Source of the DNA: Lacinutrix sp. MedPE-SW | GTDB taxonomy: Bacteria; Bacteroidota; Bacteroidia; Flavobacteriales; Flavobacteriaceae | Assembly (NCBI RefSeq): GCF_001874145.1 | Contig: NZ_MPCX01000003.1 | Location: 248,001 to 312,000 of the forward strand | Length of the DNA: 64,000 bases | Direction: 5' to 3' | Shown here: positions 51,814 through 61,373 of the stretch, piece by piece | Numbering within the stretch: the first letter of the stretch is position 1 | How the letters are laid out: every line of letters starts with the position of its first letter | The notes under the pieces: model-generated | What the model saw: only the letters and a program-made list of their open reading frames with translations | What the model was told of the DNA's origin: nothing | The model's database searches: none | Program-made: the position numbers and the translations under genes

Positions 51814-52773
51814 TTATTTCTTTCTATTTCTATTATATAAAGGAAGACAAAGTAAAGATACACCTCCAAATAAAATTACCAATACAGTTTGAGAAGTCCA
51901 CATTATCCAGCCAAATGCTATGCTTGGGTCTTCAGGAATTGAAAATATTGCAAAAGCACCATAAACTGCTATTGGGTAAGAACCCAAACCTCCATTTGTA
52001 GCAGCAACACTAAAACTAGCCGCTATAAAGCCAATTAAAATTGCTCCTAAAGGAATTGGATGAAGGCCAGAAATTGCAAAACTAGTTACATAAAACATTA
52101 ACACATACATACTCCAAATAAAAAAAGTATGAAAAATAAATGCCCACTTTTTCTTCATTTTAAAGATGCTTAACGCGCCTTCTATTAAACCTGAAACGAA
52201 TGTTTTAATTTTTAAAGCTAATTTAGATTGGCTTTTTTTTATGTAAAAAACAAAAAAGAGACCTAGAACTAATACCAATAAAAAACCTATTATAAGTTTT
52301 ACTGAATTGAATCTATCTACAAAAAAATTAAAGATAAAATCAAACTCTAAAAACAACGTAATAATTATAATTAGCAACATTACTAAAACGTCTGCAACGC
52401 GCTCTGCCACAATTGTTCCTATTCCTTTTTCAAAAGGCACACCTTCATAATTTGTTAAAATTGAAGCTCTAGCAACTTCTCCTGCCCTAGGAATTGTATA
52501 GTTTATTAGGTACGTTGCAAATACAGCCATAAAACTATTACCATATTTTACTTTATAGCCTAACGGTTCTAATTGAAATAACCACCTGTAAGCTCTAGAC
52601 ATATGACTAAGCAAGCCTAAAAAAACACCAATTATTATATACAAGTAATTAGCTGTTTTAAAATGTTCTATTAATTCATCAATAGAAATTTTAGACAACG
52701 AGTACCATATTAAAAAAACTCCCAATAAAATTGGGAGTGAGATTTTTAATATTTTAAATATGGATTTATTCAA
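51814..52773 (-). CDS. UPF0104 / lysylphosphatidylglycerol-synthase-TM-like integral membrane protein
   Basis: 319 residues with about eight membrane helices. The family pattern is clear: N-terminal helix ILLGVFLIWYSLSKISIDEL, YIIIGVFLGLLSHMSRAYRW, the conserved FMAVFATYLINYTIPRAGEVAR (family PxRxGE/RA) motif, ERVADVLVMLLI, and FSVAATNGGLGSYPIAVYGA (GGxG) in the C-terminal half. UPF0104 / AglD-like proteins may flip or move lipids but their substrates are generally unknown; the Lys-PG synthase catalytic domain is absent. It starts 3 nt after the panD stop, inside the panC-panD operon. Confidence 0.87.
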   Translation of the reverse strand: MNKSIFKILKISLPILLGVFLIWYSLSKISIDELIEHFKTANYLYIIIGVFLGLLSHMSRAYRWLFQLEPLGYKVKYGNSFMAVFATYLINYTIPRAGEVARASILTNYEGVPFEKGIGTIVAERVADVLVMLLIIIITLFLEFDFIFNFFVDRFNSVKLIIGFLLVLVLGLFFVFYIKKSQSKLALKIKTFVSGLIEGALSIFKMKKKWAFIFHTFFIWSMYVLMFYVTSFAISGLHPIPLGAILIGFIAASFSVAATNGGLGSYPIAVYGAFAIFSIPEDPSIAFGWIMWTSQTVLVILFGGVSLLCLPLYNRNRKK

Positions 52774-52776
52774 CTT

Positions 52777-53127
52777 TTACTTTAATAAGTTTGTAGCTTC
52801 ATCTGGAAAAACTAAAGAAGGTTTAAATACTTTAGCCTCTTCGATATCCATAAAACCGTAAGTAATTAGAATTAAAACATCTCCTGGAGATACTAATCGT
52901 GCGGCAGCTCCATTTAATGTTATTTCTCCACTATTTCTTGGGCCTGGAATCGCATAAGTTTCTAGCCGTGCTCCGTTATTATTATTAACAATTTGAACTT
53001 TTTCTCCCTGAATAATATTTGCAGCATCCATTAAATCTTCATCGATAGTAATACTACCAATATAATTAAGGTCTGCACCTGTTACTTTTACTCTGTGAAT
53101 TTTTGATTTTACTACTTGTATTTGCAT
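52777..53127 (-). CDS. panD: Aspartate 1-decarboxylase
   Basis: 116 residues, the standard PanD length. It makes beta-alanine from aspartate; the proenzyme self-cleaves at Gly-Ser to form a pyruvoyl group, and the site YIGSITID is present, with the [14 protein letters not shown] and [20 protein letters not shown] family segments. It lies 13 bp downstream of panC. A promoter element TACCTTTG in that gap ends only 4 nt before the ATG, so panD may also be read as a leaderless message. Product feeds PanC next door. Confidence 0.96.
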   Translation of the reverse strand: MQIQVVKSKIHRVKVTGADLNYIGSITIDEDLMDAANIIQGEKVQIVNNNNGARLETYAIPGPRNSGEITLNGAAARLVSPGDVLILITYGFMDIEEAKVFKPSLVFPDEATNLLK

Positions 53128-53131
53128 GGAA

Positions 53132-53139
53132 CAAAGGTA
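53132..53139 (-). promoter_or_regulatory. -7 promoter element 4 nt from the panD start
   Basis: Minus strand TACCTTTG, an exact match, in the 13-bp panC-panD gap; identical to the uvrC and 16471-gene elements. Confidence 0.6.
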
Positions 53140-53140
53140 A

Positions 53141-53989
53141 TTAATTTAGTGCGATATTATCTATTAATCTTATGTCATCTGCATAAACAGCAACAAACGC
53201 ACGATAATTTTTAGATTTGGATTTTCGTTTTACTGGCTTTAAAGTTACTTCGTCTGCTATTATAAAATATTCTAACTCTAATAAATTATTTTTAGCAAAT
53301 TGTTTAGTAACCCATTCTGTTACTTGTTTAGCACTTTTTGTGCCAAACTGCTCTTTGGCAGTGGTTAATGTTTTAAAAATAAAAGGCGCTGCAATTTTGT
53401 AATTAGGTTTTAACCTTTCGTTTCTAGAGCTATAAGCTAAACCGCTTGGTTCTCTATATATAGCACATCCTTTCACATTAACAGGAATATTATACTTTTC
53501 TACCAGTTTTTTTATAATTGCTAACTGCTGAAAGTCTTTTTCTCCAAAATAAGCATTGTTTGGTTTTACAATTTCAAACAATCGCTTCACAATTGTGCCA
53601 ACACCATCAAAATGACCATCGCGAAATTTTCCTTCCATTTCATGCTCTAAACCATCAAAACTAAAATGTTCGGCTTTTGTATTGCCTTCGTAAATATCTT
53701 CTACAGCTGGAGCATAAACTATAATATTATGAGAAACTGTTTTTAATAGTTCTATATCTTTATCTAAAGTCCTTGGGTATTTTTTTAAATCTTCAGCGTT
53801 ATCAAACTGAGTTGGATTAACAAAAATACTCACTACACAAATATCGTTTTCTGTTAATGCTTTGCTAACCAAAGACAAGTGTCCCTCATGTAAAGCTCCC
53901 ATTGTAGGTACAAAGCCAAAAGTAACTTTATTAAGTTTTTGGCTAGATATATGACTTTGAATTTTTAATTTTTCAGTAAAAACAATCAT
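53141..53989 (-). CDS. panC: Pantothenate synthetase
   Basis: 282 residues. It joins pantoate and beta-alanine with ATP to give pantothenate, on the way to CoA. Landmarks: [16 protein letters not shown] (HxGH-like nucleotide site), [46 protein letters not shown] and SSRNERLK. First gene of the panC-panD-UPF0104-hydrolase-radA run; panB is not in the window. Promoter element TAAGTTTG at 54014-54021 gives a leader of about 20 nt. The GT5-like gene is divergent. Confidence 0.96.
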   Translation of the reverse strand: MIVFTEKLKIQSHISSQKLNKVTFGFVPTMGALHEGHLSLVSKALTENDICVVSIFVNPTQFDNAEDLKKYPRTLDKDIELLKTVSHNIIVYAPAVEDIYEGNTKAEHFSFDGLEHEMEGKFRDGHFDGVGTIVKRLFEIVKPNNAYFGEKDFQQLAIIKKLVEKYNIPVNVKGCAIYREPSGLAYSSRNERLKPNYKIAAPFIFKTLTTAKEQFGTKSAKQVTEWVTKQFAKNNLLELEYFIIADEVTLKPVKRKSKSKNYRAFVAVYADDIRLIDNIALN

Positions 53990-54013
53990 TCTTTAATATA
54001 AAATTAACGGGTG

Positions 54014-54021
54014 CAAACTTA
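54014..54021 (-). promoter_or_regulatory. -7 promoter element for panC
   Basis: Minus strand TAAGTTTG, an exact TAnnTTTG match, 24 nt before the panC ATG. Confidence 0.65.
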
Positions 54022-54052
54022 ATATTTTAGTCTTAATCTGCATAAATTTTTG

Positions 54053-54060
54053 TACTTTTG
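54053..54060 (+). promoter_or_regulatory. -7 promoter element for GT5-DUF4270-glmS operon
   Basis: TACTTTTG, an exact TAnnTTTG match, divergent from the panC promoter; it predicts a long leader of about 115 nt with no reading frame. Confidence 0.6.
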
Positions 54061-54179
54061 CGTGTTTTTTATTTTCATTTTTAAATATTTATAGCTTTTT
54101 GGGTACTAAATTTTAATATGAAAATAAAAATCTAGTAATTAACTACTACTAAAATTAATAATTAGAATAAACCTAACGT

Positions 54180-54989
54180 ATGAAAGATAAGAGAATATTA
54201 TATGTGTCGTCTGAAGTGGTACCGTATTTACCTGAAACCGAGATTTCATCAATGTCATTTGAAACTCCTAGAATGGTTAACCAACAAGGTGGGCAAATTA
54301 GAATATTCATGCCTAGATATGGTAATATAAATGAAAGAAGACATCAATTACATGAAGTTATTAGATTATCTGGTATAAATCTAGTAATTAATGATCTAGA
54401 CATGCCACTTATAATAAAAGTTGCCTCTATCCCTAAAGAACGTATACAAGTTTATTTTATTGATAATGACGAGTATTTTAAAAGAAAAGCAACTTTAACA
54501 GATGAAGACGGAAAATTATTTCCAGACAATGATGAAAGAGCAATTTTCTTTGCTAAAGGAGTTATAGAAACTGTTAAAAAATTAAACTGGTCTCCAGATA
54601 TTATACACATTCATGGTTGGCTTGCTGCCTTACTACCGTTATACTTAAAGCAATTTTATAAAGATGAACCTTTATTTAACGAAAGTAAAATTGTTACCTC
54701 TGTATACAATCAAAGCTTTGATGAGACGTTAAATACAGACCTAATAAACAAAGTTGCTTTTGATAATATTGAAAAAGAAGCAATAAAAACATTAGAAAAC
54801 CCTACTTACAATAATTTAATGAAAGTAGCCATAGATAACTCTGATGCTTTAATTGTAGGCTCACAAGAAATGCCTTTAGAATTAGAAGAATATTTAAAAA
54901 ATTCTGAAAAACCTGTATTAGATTTTAAAGAAAAAGATGAATTTGCAGAAGCTTATACAGAGTTTTACAATAATAATGTACTACAATAA
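54180..54989 (+). CDS. Short GT5 (starch/glycogen synthase N-domain) protein lacking the glucan-synthase motif
   Basis: 269 residues. It matches only the N-terminal half of glycogen/starch synthases (about 480 residues): the opening ILYVSSEVVPYLPE, RMVNQQGGQIRIFMPRYGNI, FPDNDERAIFFAKGVIETV, WSPDIIHIHGWLAALLPLYL. The ADP-glucose-binding motif KxGGL expected near residue 18 is replaced by PETEISSM, and the C-terminal nucleotide-binding Rossmann half is missing. Neither looks like a recent truncation, since the frame ends cleanly and the next gene starts 28 nt later. It is therefore probably not a glucan synthase; Bacteroidota carry such short proteins next to panC and DUF4270/glmS genes. Function unknown. 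Confidence 0.82.
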   Translation: MKDKRILYVSSEVVPYLPETEISSMSFETPRMVNQQGGQIRIFMPRYGNINERRHQLHEVIRLSGINLVINDLDMPLIIKVASIPKERIQVYFIDNDEYFKRKATLTDEDGKLFPDNDERAIFFAKGVIETVKKLNWSPDIIHIHGWLAALLPLYLKQFYKDEPLFNESKIVTSVYNQSFDETLNTDLINKVAFDNIEKEAIKTLENPTYNNLMKVAIDNSDALIVGSQEMPLELEEYLKNSEKPVLDFKEKDEFAEAYTEFYNNNVLQ

Positions 54990-55017
54990 AATTCTTTTAA
55001 AAAAGAATTAAAAAATT

Positions 55018-56610
55018 ATGAAAAAGACATACAATAGCCTAAAGTCAATAGCTTTACTTTTATTTTTATCAATTTGTACAGTTGCATGTGATAAAGATTT
55101 TGCAAATATAGATAGTGATATTCAAGGAGTAAAGAATTTTAATGCTTCTAGTAGGGTATTTCCTTTATTAGCCTACACGAAATCTGTAACTCCTTTTACC
55201 GCTTCTGGAGCAGAAGATATGGTAGGCGTTCAAACAAATGGCATGCCATTAAATTTGTTAGGCGCATATAAAGATCCAAATAATACGCTTTATGGAACTA
55301 CTGAAGCTAGTATTATAACTCAAATTGTACCTAGTTCTTTTAGCCCAGATTTTGGTAGCAATCCTTCTATTGAATCGGTAGTATTAAGAATTCCATATTT
55401 TTCTACACTAATTGAAACAAATGTAGATGGCGATAATTTTTATGAAATTGATTCTTTATTTGGAGATATAAATCAGCCTATTAAACTATCTATATATCAA
55501 TCAAATTATTTATTAAGATCTTTAGATCCTGAAACAAATTTTGAAGAAAATCAAAATTATTATTCAAATCAGGAAGAATTATTTGACAACCAAACAGGTC
55601 CATTAATTTTTCAATCTACAGCTTTTACTCCAGATCCGACTGAATTAGAAGTGTTTGATAGTGAGGGTGAAATAACTGAAAGGTTAACTCCAGCCTTAAG
55701 GCTAGATATAACTGAAATTGAAGACGACAATACAACCTACTGGGAAGATATAATTTTAAACAGCCAAGAGTCAGGCGTTTATAACAACCTAAATAGTTTT
55801 ACAAATTTCTTTAGAGGTCTCTATTTCAAAGCAGAGTTAGCAGATAATTCTGATCAAGGAAGCCTTGTCGCTTTAAATTTTTTAGCTCAAGGAGCTAGTA
55901 TTACTGTTGAATATTCTAATGATGATGTTGGGCCAGATGACGAAAACAAAGAATTTGTTTTTAATTTTAGCGGGATAAGAACAAACTTAATAAAAAACAC
56001 TAATACACAAGGAACAGATTTAAACGGAAACCCATCTACAGGAGATGAAAACTTATACCTAAAAGGGTTCGATGGATACATGTCTGTAATAGAACTTTTT
56101 GGAGACGAAGAAGACGAGTTTAAAGCCAAAAAAGACAGTTGGTTAATTAATGAAGCAAACTTAATATTTCATGTAAATGAAGATTTAGTTGCTGGAGATG
56201 AACCTACTAGAATTATGCTTTTCGATTTAAAAAATAATACACCAATAATAGATTATTTTTTAGATGGAACTACTAATAGTTCAAGTCCAAATGATTCGAA
56301 AATTGAATATGCAGAAGCATTATCTAATGGTAGATATAAATTTAGATTAACAAACCACGTAAACAATATCTTAGTTAGAGATTCTACAAATGTGAAACTT
56401 GGACTATATGTAAGTGCCAATGTAAACTTAACACAAAACTCGCAAATTCAAAATGCAGAAGTTGATGATGACGATGAAACGCAATTAACTCAAATTCCTA
56501 CTGGTAGTATTCTTCAACCAAAAGGAACAATATTACATGGTAATTTATCTTCAAACGTAGATAAACGTCCAGTATTTGAAATATATTACACAGAACCAGA
56601 TAACAACTAA
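55018..56610 (+). CDS. DUF4270 lipoprotein
   Basis: 530 residues. Lipoprotein signal ends SICTVAC (Cys24), followed by a DxDFxxID stretch typical of DUF4270. The beta-rich mature part has the family pattern: SVTPFTASGAEDMVGVQTN near the start, IESVVLRIPYFSTL, RLTPALRLDITEIE, FFRGLYFKAELADNSDQGSL, and a closing PVFEIYYTEP. The family is confined to Bacteroidota and found at the cell surface or periplasm; role unknown. It sits between the GT5-like gene (28 nt) and glmS (6 nt), so it is the middle gene of a three-gene operon ending in amino-sugar synthesis. Confidence 0.87.
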   Translation: MKKTYNSLKSIALLLFLSICTVACDKDFANIDSDIQGVKNFNASSRVFPLLAYTKSVTPFTASGAEDMVGVQTNGMPLNLLGAYKDPNNTLYGTTEASIITQIVPSSFSPDFGSNPSIESVVLRIPYFSTLIETNVDGDNFYEIDSLFGDINQPIKLSIYQSNYLLRSLDPETNFEENQNYYSNQEELFDNQTGPLIFQSTAFTPDPTELEVFDSEGEITERLTPALRLDITEIEDDNTTYWEDIILNSQESGVYNNLNSFTNFFRGLYFKAELADNSDQGSLVALNFLAQGASITVEYSNDDVGPDDENKEFVFNFSGIRTNLIKNTNTQGTDLNGNPSTGDENLYLKGFDGYMSVIELFGDEEDEFKAKKDSWLINEANLIFHVNEDLVAGDEPTRIMLFDLKNNTPIIDYFLDGTTNSSSPNDSKIEYAEALSNGRYKFRLTNHVNNILVRDSTNVKLGLYVSANVNLTQNSQIQNAEVDDDDETQLTQIPTGSILQPKGTILHGNLSSNVDKRPVFEIYYTEPDNN

Positions 56611-56616
56611 TTATAT

Positions 56617-58464
56617 ATGTGCGGAATTGTAGGTTACATAGGTAAGAGAGAAGCTTACCCAATTATATTAGAAGGATTAAAAAGGTTAGAATATAGAGGT
56701 TACGATAGTGCAGGAATTGCATTATATGATGGTAACTCTATCCAACTTTCAAAAACAAAAGGAAAAGTAAAAGATTTAGAAAATAAAATTTCTAAAGAAA
56801 TTGAATCTAGTGGTTCTCTAGGTATTGGTCATACAAGATGGGCAACACATGGTATCCCTAACGATATAAACTCTCATCCACATTATTCAAACTCTGGAGA
56901 CTTAGTAATTATTCATAACGGAATTATTGAAAATTACGCTTCAATTAAAAAAGAATTAATAAGTAGAGGATACACATTTAGTTCAGATACAGATACAGAA
57001 GTTTTAATAAACTTAATCGAAGACGTAAAAAAGAACGAAAAAGTAAAACTAGGTAAAGCAGTACAAATTGCTTTAAATCAAGTTGTAGGCGCTTATGCCA
57101 TTGCTGTTTTCGATAAAAACAAACCAGACGAAATAGTGGTTGCAAAATTAGGCAGTCCATTAGCAATAGGCGTTGGAGAAAACGAATTTTTTATTGCAAG
57201 TGATGCCACACCTTTTTTAGAATATACAAAAAAAGCAATTTATTTAGAAGATGAAGAAATGGCAATTGTACGTTTAAAAAAAGGCGTAAAAATTAGAAAA
57301 ATAAAAGACGACTCTTTAGTAGATCCATATATTCAAGAACTACAATTAAATTTAGAGCAAATAGTAAAAGGTGGTTACGATCACTTTATGCTTAAAGAAA
57401 TACATGAGCAACCAGAAGCAATAAAAGACACTTATCGTGGTAGACTTCGCGTCAAAGAAGGCTTAATTAAAATGGCTGGTATAGACGATAATTTAGAACG
57501 CATATTAAATGCTAACAGAATTATAGTTATCGCTTGTGGTACATCATGGCATGCAGGATTAGTAGCAGAATATATTTTTGAAGACCTTGCTAGAATTCCT
57601 GTAGAAGTAGAATACGCATCAGAATTTAGATACAGAAACCCAGTAATAACAGAAAAAGACGTCGTTATTGCAATATCACAATCTGGTGAAACAGCAGATA
57701 CTTTAGCAGCTATAAAATTAGCCAAATCTAAAGGTGCATTTGTTTTTGGTGTATGCAATGTTGTAGGCTCATCAATCGCCAGAGAAACTCATGCTGGTGC
57801 TTATACACATGCTGGCCCAGAAATTGGTGTTGCATCTACAAAAGCATTTACAACTCAAATTACTGTTTTAACTTTAATAGCTTTAAAATTAGCAAAAGAA
57901 AAAGGAACAATCTCAAAATCAGATTTCCAATATCACCTTCAAGAATTAGAGCTTATACCAAGTAAAGTTGAAAAAGCCTTAGAACAAGACGAACATATTA
58001 GAAAAGTTGCTGCTACATATAAAGATGCAAAAAACTGCTTATACCTAGGTCGCGGTTTTAATTTCCCTGTAGCTCTTGAAGGCGCTTTAAAGTTAAAAGA
58101 AATTTCTTACATACATGCTGAAGGTTATCCTGCCGCAGAAATGAAACACGGTCCTATTGCTTTAATAGATGACCAAATGCCAGTTTTTGTAATTGCAACA
58201 AAAAAAGGACACTATGAAAAAGTTGTAAGTAACATTCAAGAAATTAAATCTAGAAAAGGAAAAATTATTGGAATAGTTACAGAAGGTGATAAAGATGTTA
58301 AGCAATTAGCAGATCATGTTATAGAAGTTCCAGAAACCATAGAGTCTCTAACACCATTATTAACAACCATACCATTACAGCTATTATCTTATCATATTGC
58401 TGTAATGTTAGATAAAAATGTAGATCAACCAAGAAATTTAGCAAAATCTGTTACCGTAGAATAA
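56617..58464 (+). CDS. glmS: Glutamine--fructose-6-phosphate aminotransferase (isomerizing)
   Basis: 615 residues. It makes glucosamine-6-phosphate from fructose-6-phosphate and glutamine, the entry to peptidoglycan and LPS precursors. The N-terminal amidotransferase starts MCGIVGYIG with catalytic Cys2, and has GIGHTRWATHG and DVKK; two SIS domains follow (about 285-425 and 460-605), with CGTSWHAGL, SQSGETADT, VASTKAFTTQ and YAE-like SYIHAEGYPAAEMKHGPIAL. The C terminus LAKSVTVE is as expected. The upstream gap is only 6 nt, so a glmS ribozyme is excluded. A strong terminator follows. Fructose-6-phosphate is also the product of pgi at 27.5 kb. Confidence 0.97.
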   Translation: MCGIVGYIGKREAYPIILEGLKRLEYRGYDSAGIALYDGNSIQLSKTKGKVKDLENKISKEIESSGSLGIGHTRWATHGIPNDINSHPHYSNSGDLVIIHNGIIENYASIKKELISRGYTFSSDTDTEVLINLIEDVKKNEKVKLGKAVQIALNQVVGAYAIAVFDKNKPDEIVVAKLGSPLAIGVGENEFFIASDATPFLEYTKKAIYLEDEEMAIVRLKKGVKIRKIKDDSLVDPYIQELQLNLEQIVKGGYDHFMLKEIHEQPEAIKDTYRGRLRVKEGLIKMAGIDDNLERILNANRIIVIACGTSWHAGLVAEYIFEDLARIPVEVEYASEFRYRNPVITEKDVVIAISQSGETADTLAAIKLAKSKGAFVFGVCNVVGSSIARETHAGAYTHAGPEIGVASTKAFTTQITVLTLIALKLAKEKGTISKSDFQYHLQELELIPSKVEKALEQDEHIRKVAATYKDAKNCLYLGRGFNFPVALEGALKLKEISYIHAEGYPAAEMKHGPIALIDDQMPVFVIATKKGHYEKVVSNIQEIKSRKGKIIGIVTEGDKDVKQLADHVIEVPETIESLTPLLTTIPLQLLSYHIAVMLDKNVDQPRNLAKSVTVE

Positions 58465-58484
58465 CAATTTTAACTCAATAAATA

Positions 58485-58526
58485 AAAAAGCTGTTTTATC
58501 AATTATTGATAAAACAGCTTTTTTTT
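58485..58526 (+). terminator. Terminator of glmS operon
   Basis: An 18-bp perfect stem (58485-58502 with 58506-58523, core GCTGTTTTATCAA) with a 3-nt loop and a T-run to 58526. Confidence 0.9.
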
Positions 58527-58624
58527 AGCATAAAATCTTATGCATGCATAATTTTGTTAACTTTTTTTTAAGATATAGTTAAAAAACGTATATTGGCATT
58601 TATATAATTAACTAAATCTAAAAA

Positions 58625-61363
58625 ATGAGAACAATCTTATCAATTGTATTATTGTTTATTTGTGCAACAACATTTGCACAAACCACAATAACTGGTACTG
58701 TTATAGACAATAACAGCATACCTATTCCAGGCGCAAATATTATTGTAACCGGAACTTCTTCCGGAAATGTTAGTGATTTTGATGGTAAATTCACTTTAAC
58801 TGTAAGTGAAAACCCACCATTTACTGTCCAAGCAAGTAGCATAGGCTACTCTACAGAAACTATGGAGGTAACTACTAACAACCAAGAATTAACTTTTGTT
58901 TTAAGTGAAGGTAGTATTCTTGATGAAGTTGTTATTTCTGCTTCTAGAACACCAGAAAGAATTTTTGAATCTCCAGTAACTGTAGAACGACTGGGTTTAA
59001 AAGAAATAAAAAATACAGCTTCTGCAGATTTTTATGATGGTTTAGAAAACTTAAAAGGTGTTGATGTAAACACAAACAGTTTAACTTTTAAATCTGTGAA
59101 CACTCGTGGTTTTGCAACATTTGCAAATACCCGTTTCATGCAACTTGTAGATGGCATGGACAACTCTACTCCAGCATTAAACTTCCCTATTGGAAACCTT
59201 GTTGGTATGATTGAAACAGATGTACTTAGTGTAGAGCTTTTACCAGGAGCATCATCTGCTTTATACGGAGCAAATGCGTTTAATGGTATTTTATTTATGA
59301 GAAGTAAAAACCCTTTCGACCATGAAGGTATTAGTGCTTTCATTAAAAGAGGTATTACCTCTCAAGAAGCTGCAGGAGACAATTCTTATACAGACTTAGG
59401 ATTTAGAATGGCACATAAATTTACAGATAAATTTGCCGCTAAAGTAAACTTTGGTTATTTAAAAGGAACAGATTGGGCAGCAACTAGTGAAGTAGATAAA
59501 ACTACTTTAGGAGGAACTAGAGCAGATACTAACTACGATGGTATTAATGTATATGGAGATGAAGTTTCAACAAACATTAGAGCTGCTTCTGGAGGACTTG
59601 GTTTTATACCAGATGTTGAAGTAAGTAGAACAGGATATAATGAAAGTGTTTTAACAAATTATAATGCAGAAAGTATTAAAGCAGATTGGGGATTTTACTA
59701 TCGTCCAATTACAGATAATAGTTTAGAATTATCTTATGTTGGTAAAATTGGTTCAGGAAACACAATTTACCAAGGAACAAACAGATATAATATTGCAGGT
59801 TTTACGCAACAACAACATAAATTAGAAGTAAAACATGATAACTTTTTTGCTAGAGGATATGTTGTAGCAGATAAAGCTGGTGATTCTTACGATATGGTTT
59901 TTACCGGAATAAATATTAACAGAGCTTGGAAAAGTGATGAAGATTGGTTTGGCGACTATATTAACACCTATGCTGGTATAGAATTATCGGGAAACCCACA
60001 AGGCTTAACAGATCAGCAAAAACATGATGCAGCAAGAGCAGTAGCAGATACAGGACGTTTTTTACCAGGGTCTGAAGAATTTGAAAGCGCATTTCAAAGA
60101 AGTATTAATGATCCAGATTTATCAACAGGATCTAAATTTCAAGATGCCTCTAAATATTACCATGCAGATGGTAACTATAACTTTAGCCATTTAACAGATT
60201 TTGCAGATATTCAAGTAGGTGGTTCTTATAGAAGTTACAACTTAAATTCTGGTGGAACAATTTATACAGATAACGACGGAGAAATTAAGTATTCTGAATA
60301 TGGTTTTTACACACAAATTCAAAAAGATTTCGAATTAAATAATGATATGGAACTTAAAGTAACCGGTTCTGCACGTTACGATAAATCAGAATTTTTCGAC
60401 GGCTTCGTATCTCCAAGATTATCTTTAGGTCTTACATTAAATAGAGACCACAACATTAGGGCTTCTGCTCAAACAGGATTTAGAAACCCAACAACTCAAG
60501 ATTTATTTATTGGCCTAGATGCAGGTAGAGCAATTTTAATTGGTTCTGCCCCAGACAACTTAGATAGATACTCTAGAACCTTTACAGGTAGTGATGGTAA
60601 CTCTTATACTCAAACAGGTGCCGTTGCATACAATAATTCTTATACTTCATCATCTGTTCAAGCTTTAGCTGAAACTGGAAATCCAGCAGTATTAGAAATA
60701 GCAAATCCAGACATAGTAAAACCAGAAAGAGTAACTTCTGTAGAATTAGGATATAGAGGTAAATTCAATAAAATTATTGTAGATTTTAGTACTTACTATA
60801 ACAAGTATCAAGATTTCATATCAGCAGAAGTAGTTGTATCTCCATACTACGGTTCTGTTAACGACGGTTCTGCTGTAGCTGCAATTGCAAACAGCGATTT
60901 CCAAGCATATAGTACTTATACAAATTCTGATGCAGATGTAAATTCTTATGGAGCATCTCTTGGTTTATCAACTAAAGTCTTTGGAGATTTTGATTTAGGT
61001 GGTAGTTATACATTTACAAAACAAGACTTTGACAGAGCTTCTAATCCAGATTTCATGACAAACTTTAACACGCCAGAGCATAAATTTAAAGCCACTTTTG
61101 GTAATACAGATTTATTTGAAAACTTTGGTTTTAACGTTGCTTATAGATTTAGCGATGATTATTTTTGGGAAGCAACTTTTGGTAATGGAATTGTACCAGA
61201 ATTTCATACTGTTGACGCTCAAATCAACTACAGAATTCCAAGTCTAAAAACAGTTATTAAAGCTGGTGGAACAAATCTTACAGGACAAGAATACTTTACT
61301 GCATTTGGTACTGGATTTATTGGTTCTATGTACTACGTAGGATTAACTATTAATAACCTATAA
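58625..61363 (+). CDS. TonB-dependent outer-membrane receptor
   Basis: 912 residues. Signal peptide (ILSIVLLFICATTFAQ), carboxypeptidase-regulatory-like domain (about 20-100, ITGTVIDNNSIPIPGANIIV), TonB-box-like DEVVISASRTPE, plug (about 115-235, SVNTRGFATFANTRFMQLVD; PGASSALYGANAFNGILFM) and a beta barrel ending YYVGLTINNL. A weak promoter-like TATATTGG lies at 58589-58596. Its pairing with the SGNH-type lipoprotein 10 bp downstream suggests uptake of an ester-containing or glycolipid-like substrate; neither gene is a SusC/SusD match by sequence. It does not share the WSNWxGLxDV plug motif of the other two receptors. Confidence 0.95.
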   Translation: MRTILSIVLLFICATTFAQTTITGTVIDNNSIPIPGANIIVTGTSSGNVSDFDGKFTLTVSENPPFTVQASSIGYSTETMEVTTNNQELTFVLSEGSILDEVVISASRTPERIFESPVTVERLGLKEIKNTASADFYDGLENLKGVDVNTNSLTFKSVNTRGFATFANTRFMQLVDGMDNSTPALNFPIGNLVGMIETDVLSVELLPGASSALYGANAFNGILFMRSKNPFDHEGISAFIKRGITSQEAAGDNSYTDLGFRMAHKFTDKFAAKVNFGYLKGTDWAATSEVDKTTLGGTRADTNYDGINVYGDEVSTNIRAASGGLGFIPDVEVSRTGYNESVLTNYNAESIKADWGFYYRPITDNSLELSYVGKIGSGNTIYQGTNRYNIAGFTQQQHKLEVKHDNFFARGYVVADKAGDSYDMVFTGININRAWKSDEDWFGDYINTYAGIELSGNPQGLTDQQKHDAARAVADTGRFLPGSEEFESAFQRSINDPDLSTGSKFQDASKYYHADGNYNFSHLTDFADIQVGGSYRSYNLNSGGTIYTDNDGEIKYSEYGFYTQIQKDFELNNDMELKVTGSARYDKSEFFDGFVSPRLSLGLTLNRDHNIRASAQTGFRNPTTQDLFIGLDAGRAILIGSAPDNLDRYSRTFTGSDGNSYTQTGAVAYNNSYTSSSVQALAETGNPAVLEIANPDIVKPERVTSVELGYRGKFNKIIVDFSTYYNKYQDFISAEVVVSPYYGSVNDGSAVAAIANSDFQAYSTYTNSDADVNSYGASLGLSTKVFGDFDLGGSYTFTKQDFDRASNPDFMTNFNTPEHKFKATFGNTDLFENFGFNVAYRFSDDYFWEATFGNGIVPEFHTVDAQINYRIPSLKTVIKAGGTNLTGQEYFTAFGTGFIGSMYYVGLTINNL

Positions 61364-61373
61364 AAAAATAATT

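Noticed and set aside
54180-54989. GT5-like gene as a frameshifted or truncated glycogen synthase
   Set aside because: No C-terminal half remains downstream in any frame; the next gene begins after 28 nt and the protein ends cleanly. It also lacks the KxGGL motif, so it is a distinct short form.
56611-56616. glmS ribozyme or riboswitch upstream of glmS
   Set aside because: Only 6 nt separate the DUF4270 stop from the glmS start; there is no room.
57432-57758. Minus-strand frame of 108 codons inside glmS
   Set aside because: Antisense shadow of SIS-domain coding sequence; no family match.
58553-58596. Promoter for the third TonB receptor (TTTG at 58553, TATATTGG at 58589)
   Set aside because: Mismatch in the -7 element and a 32-nt spacing; mentioned only in the gene entry.
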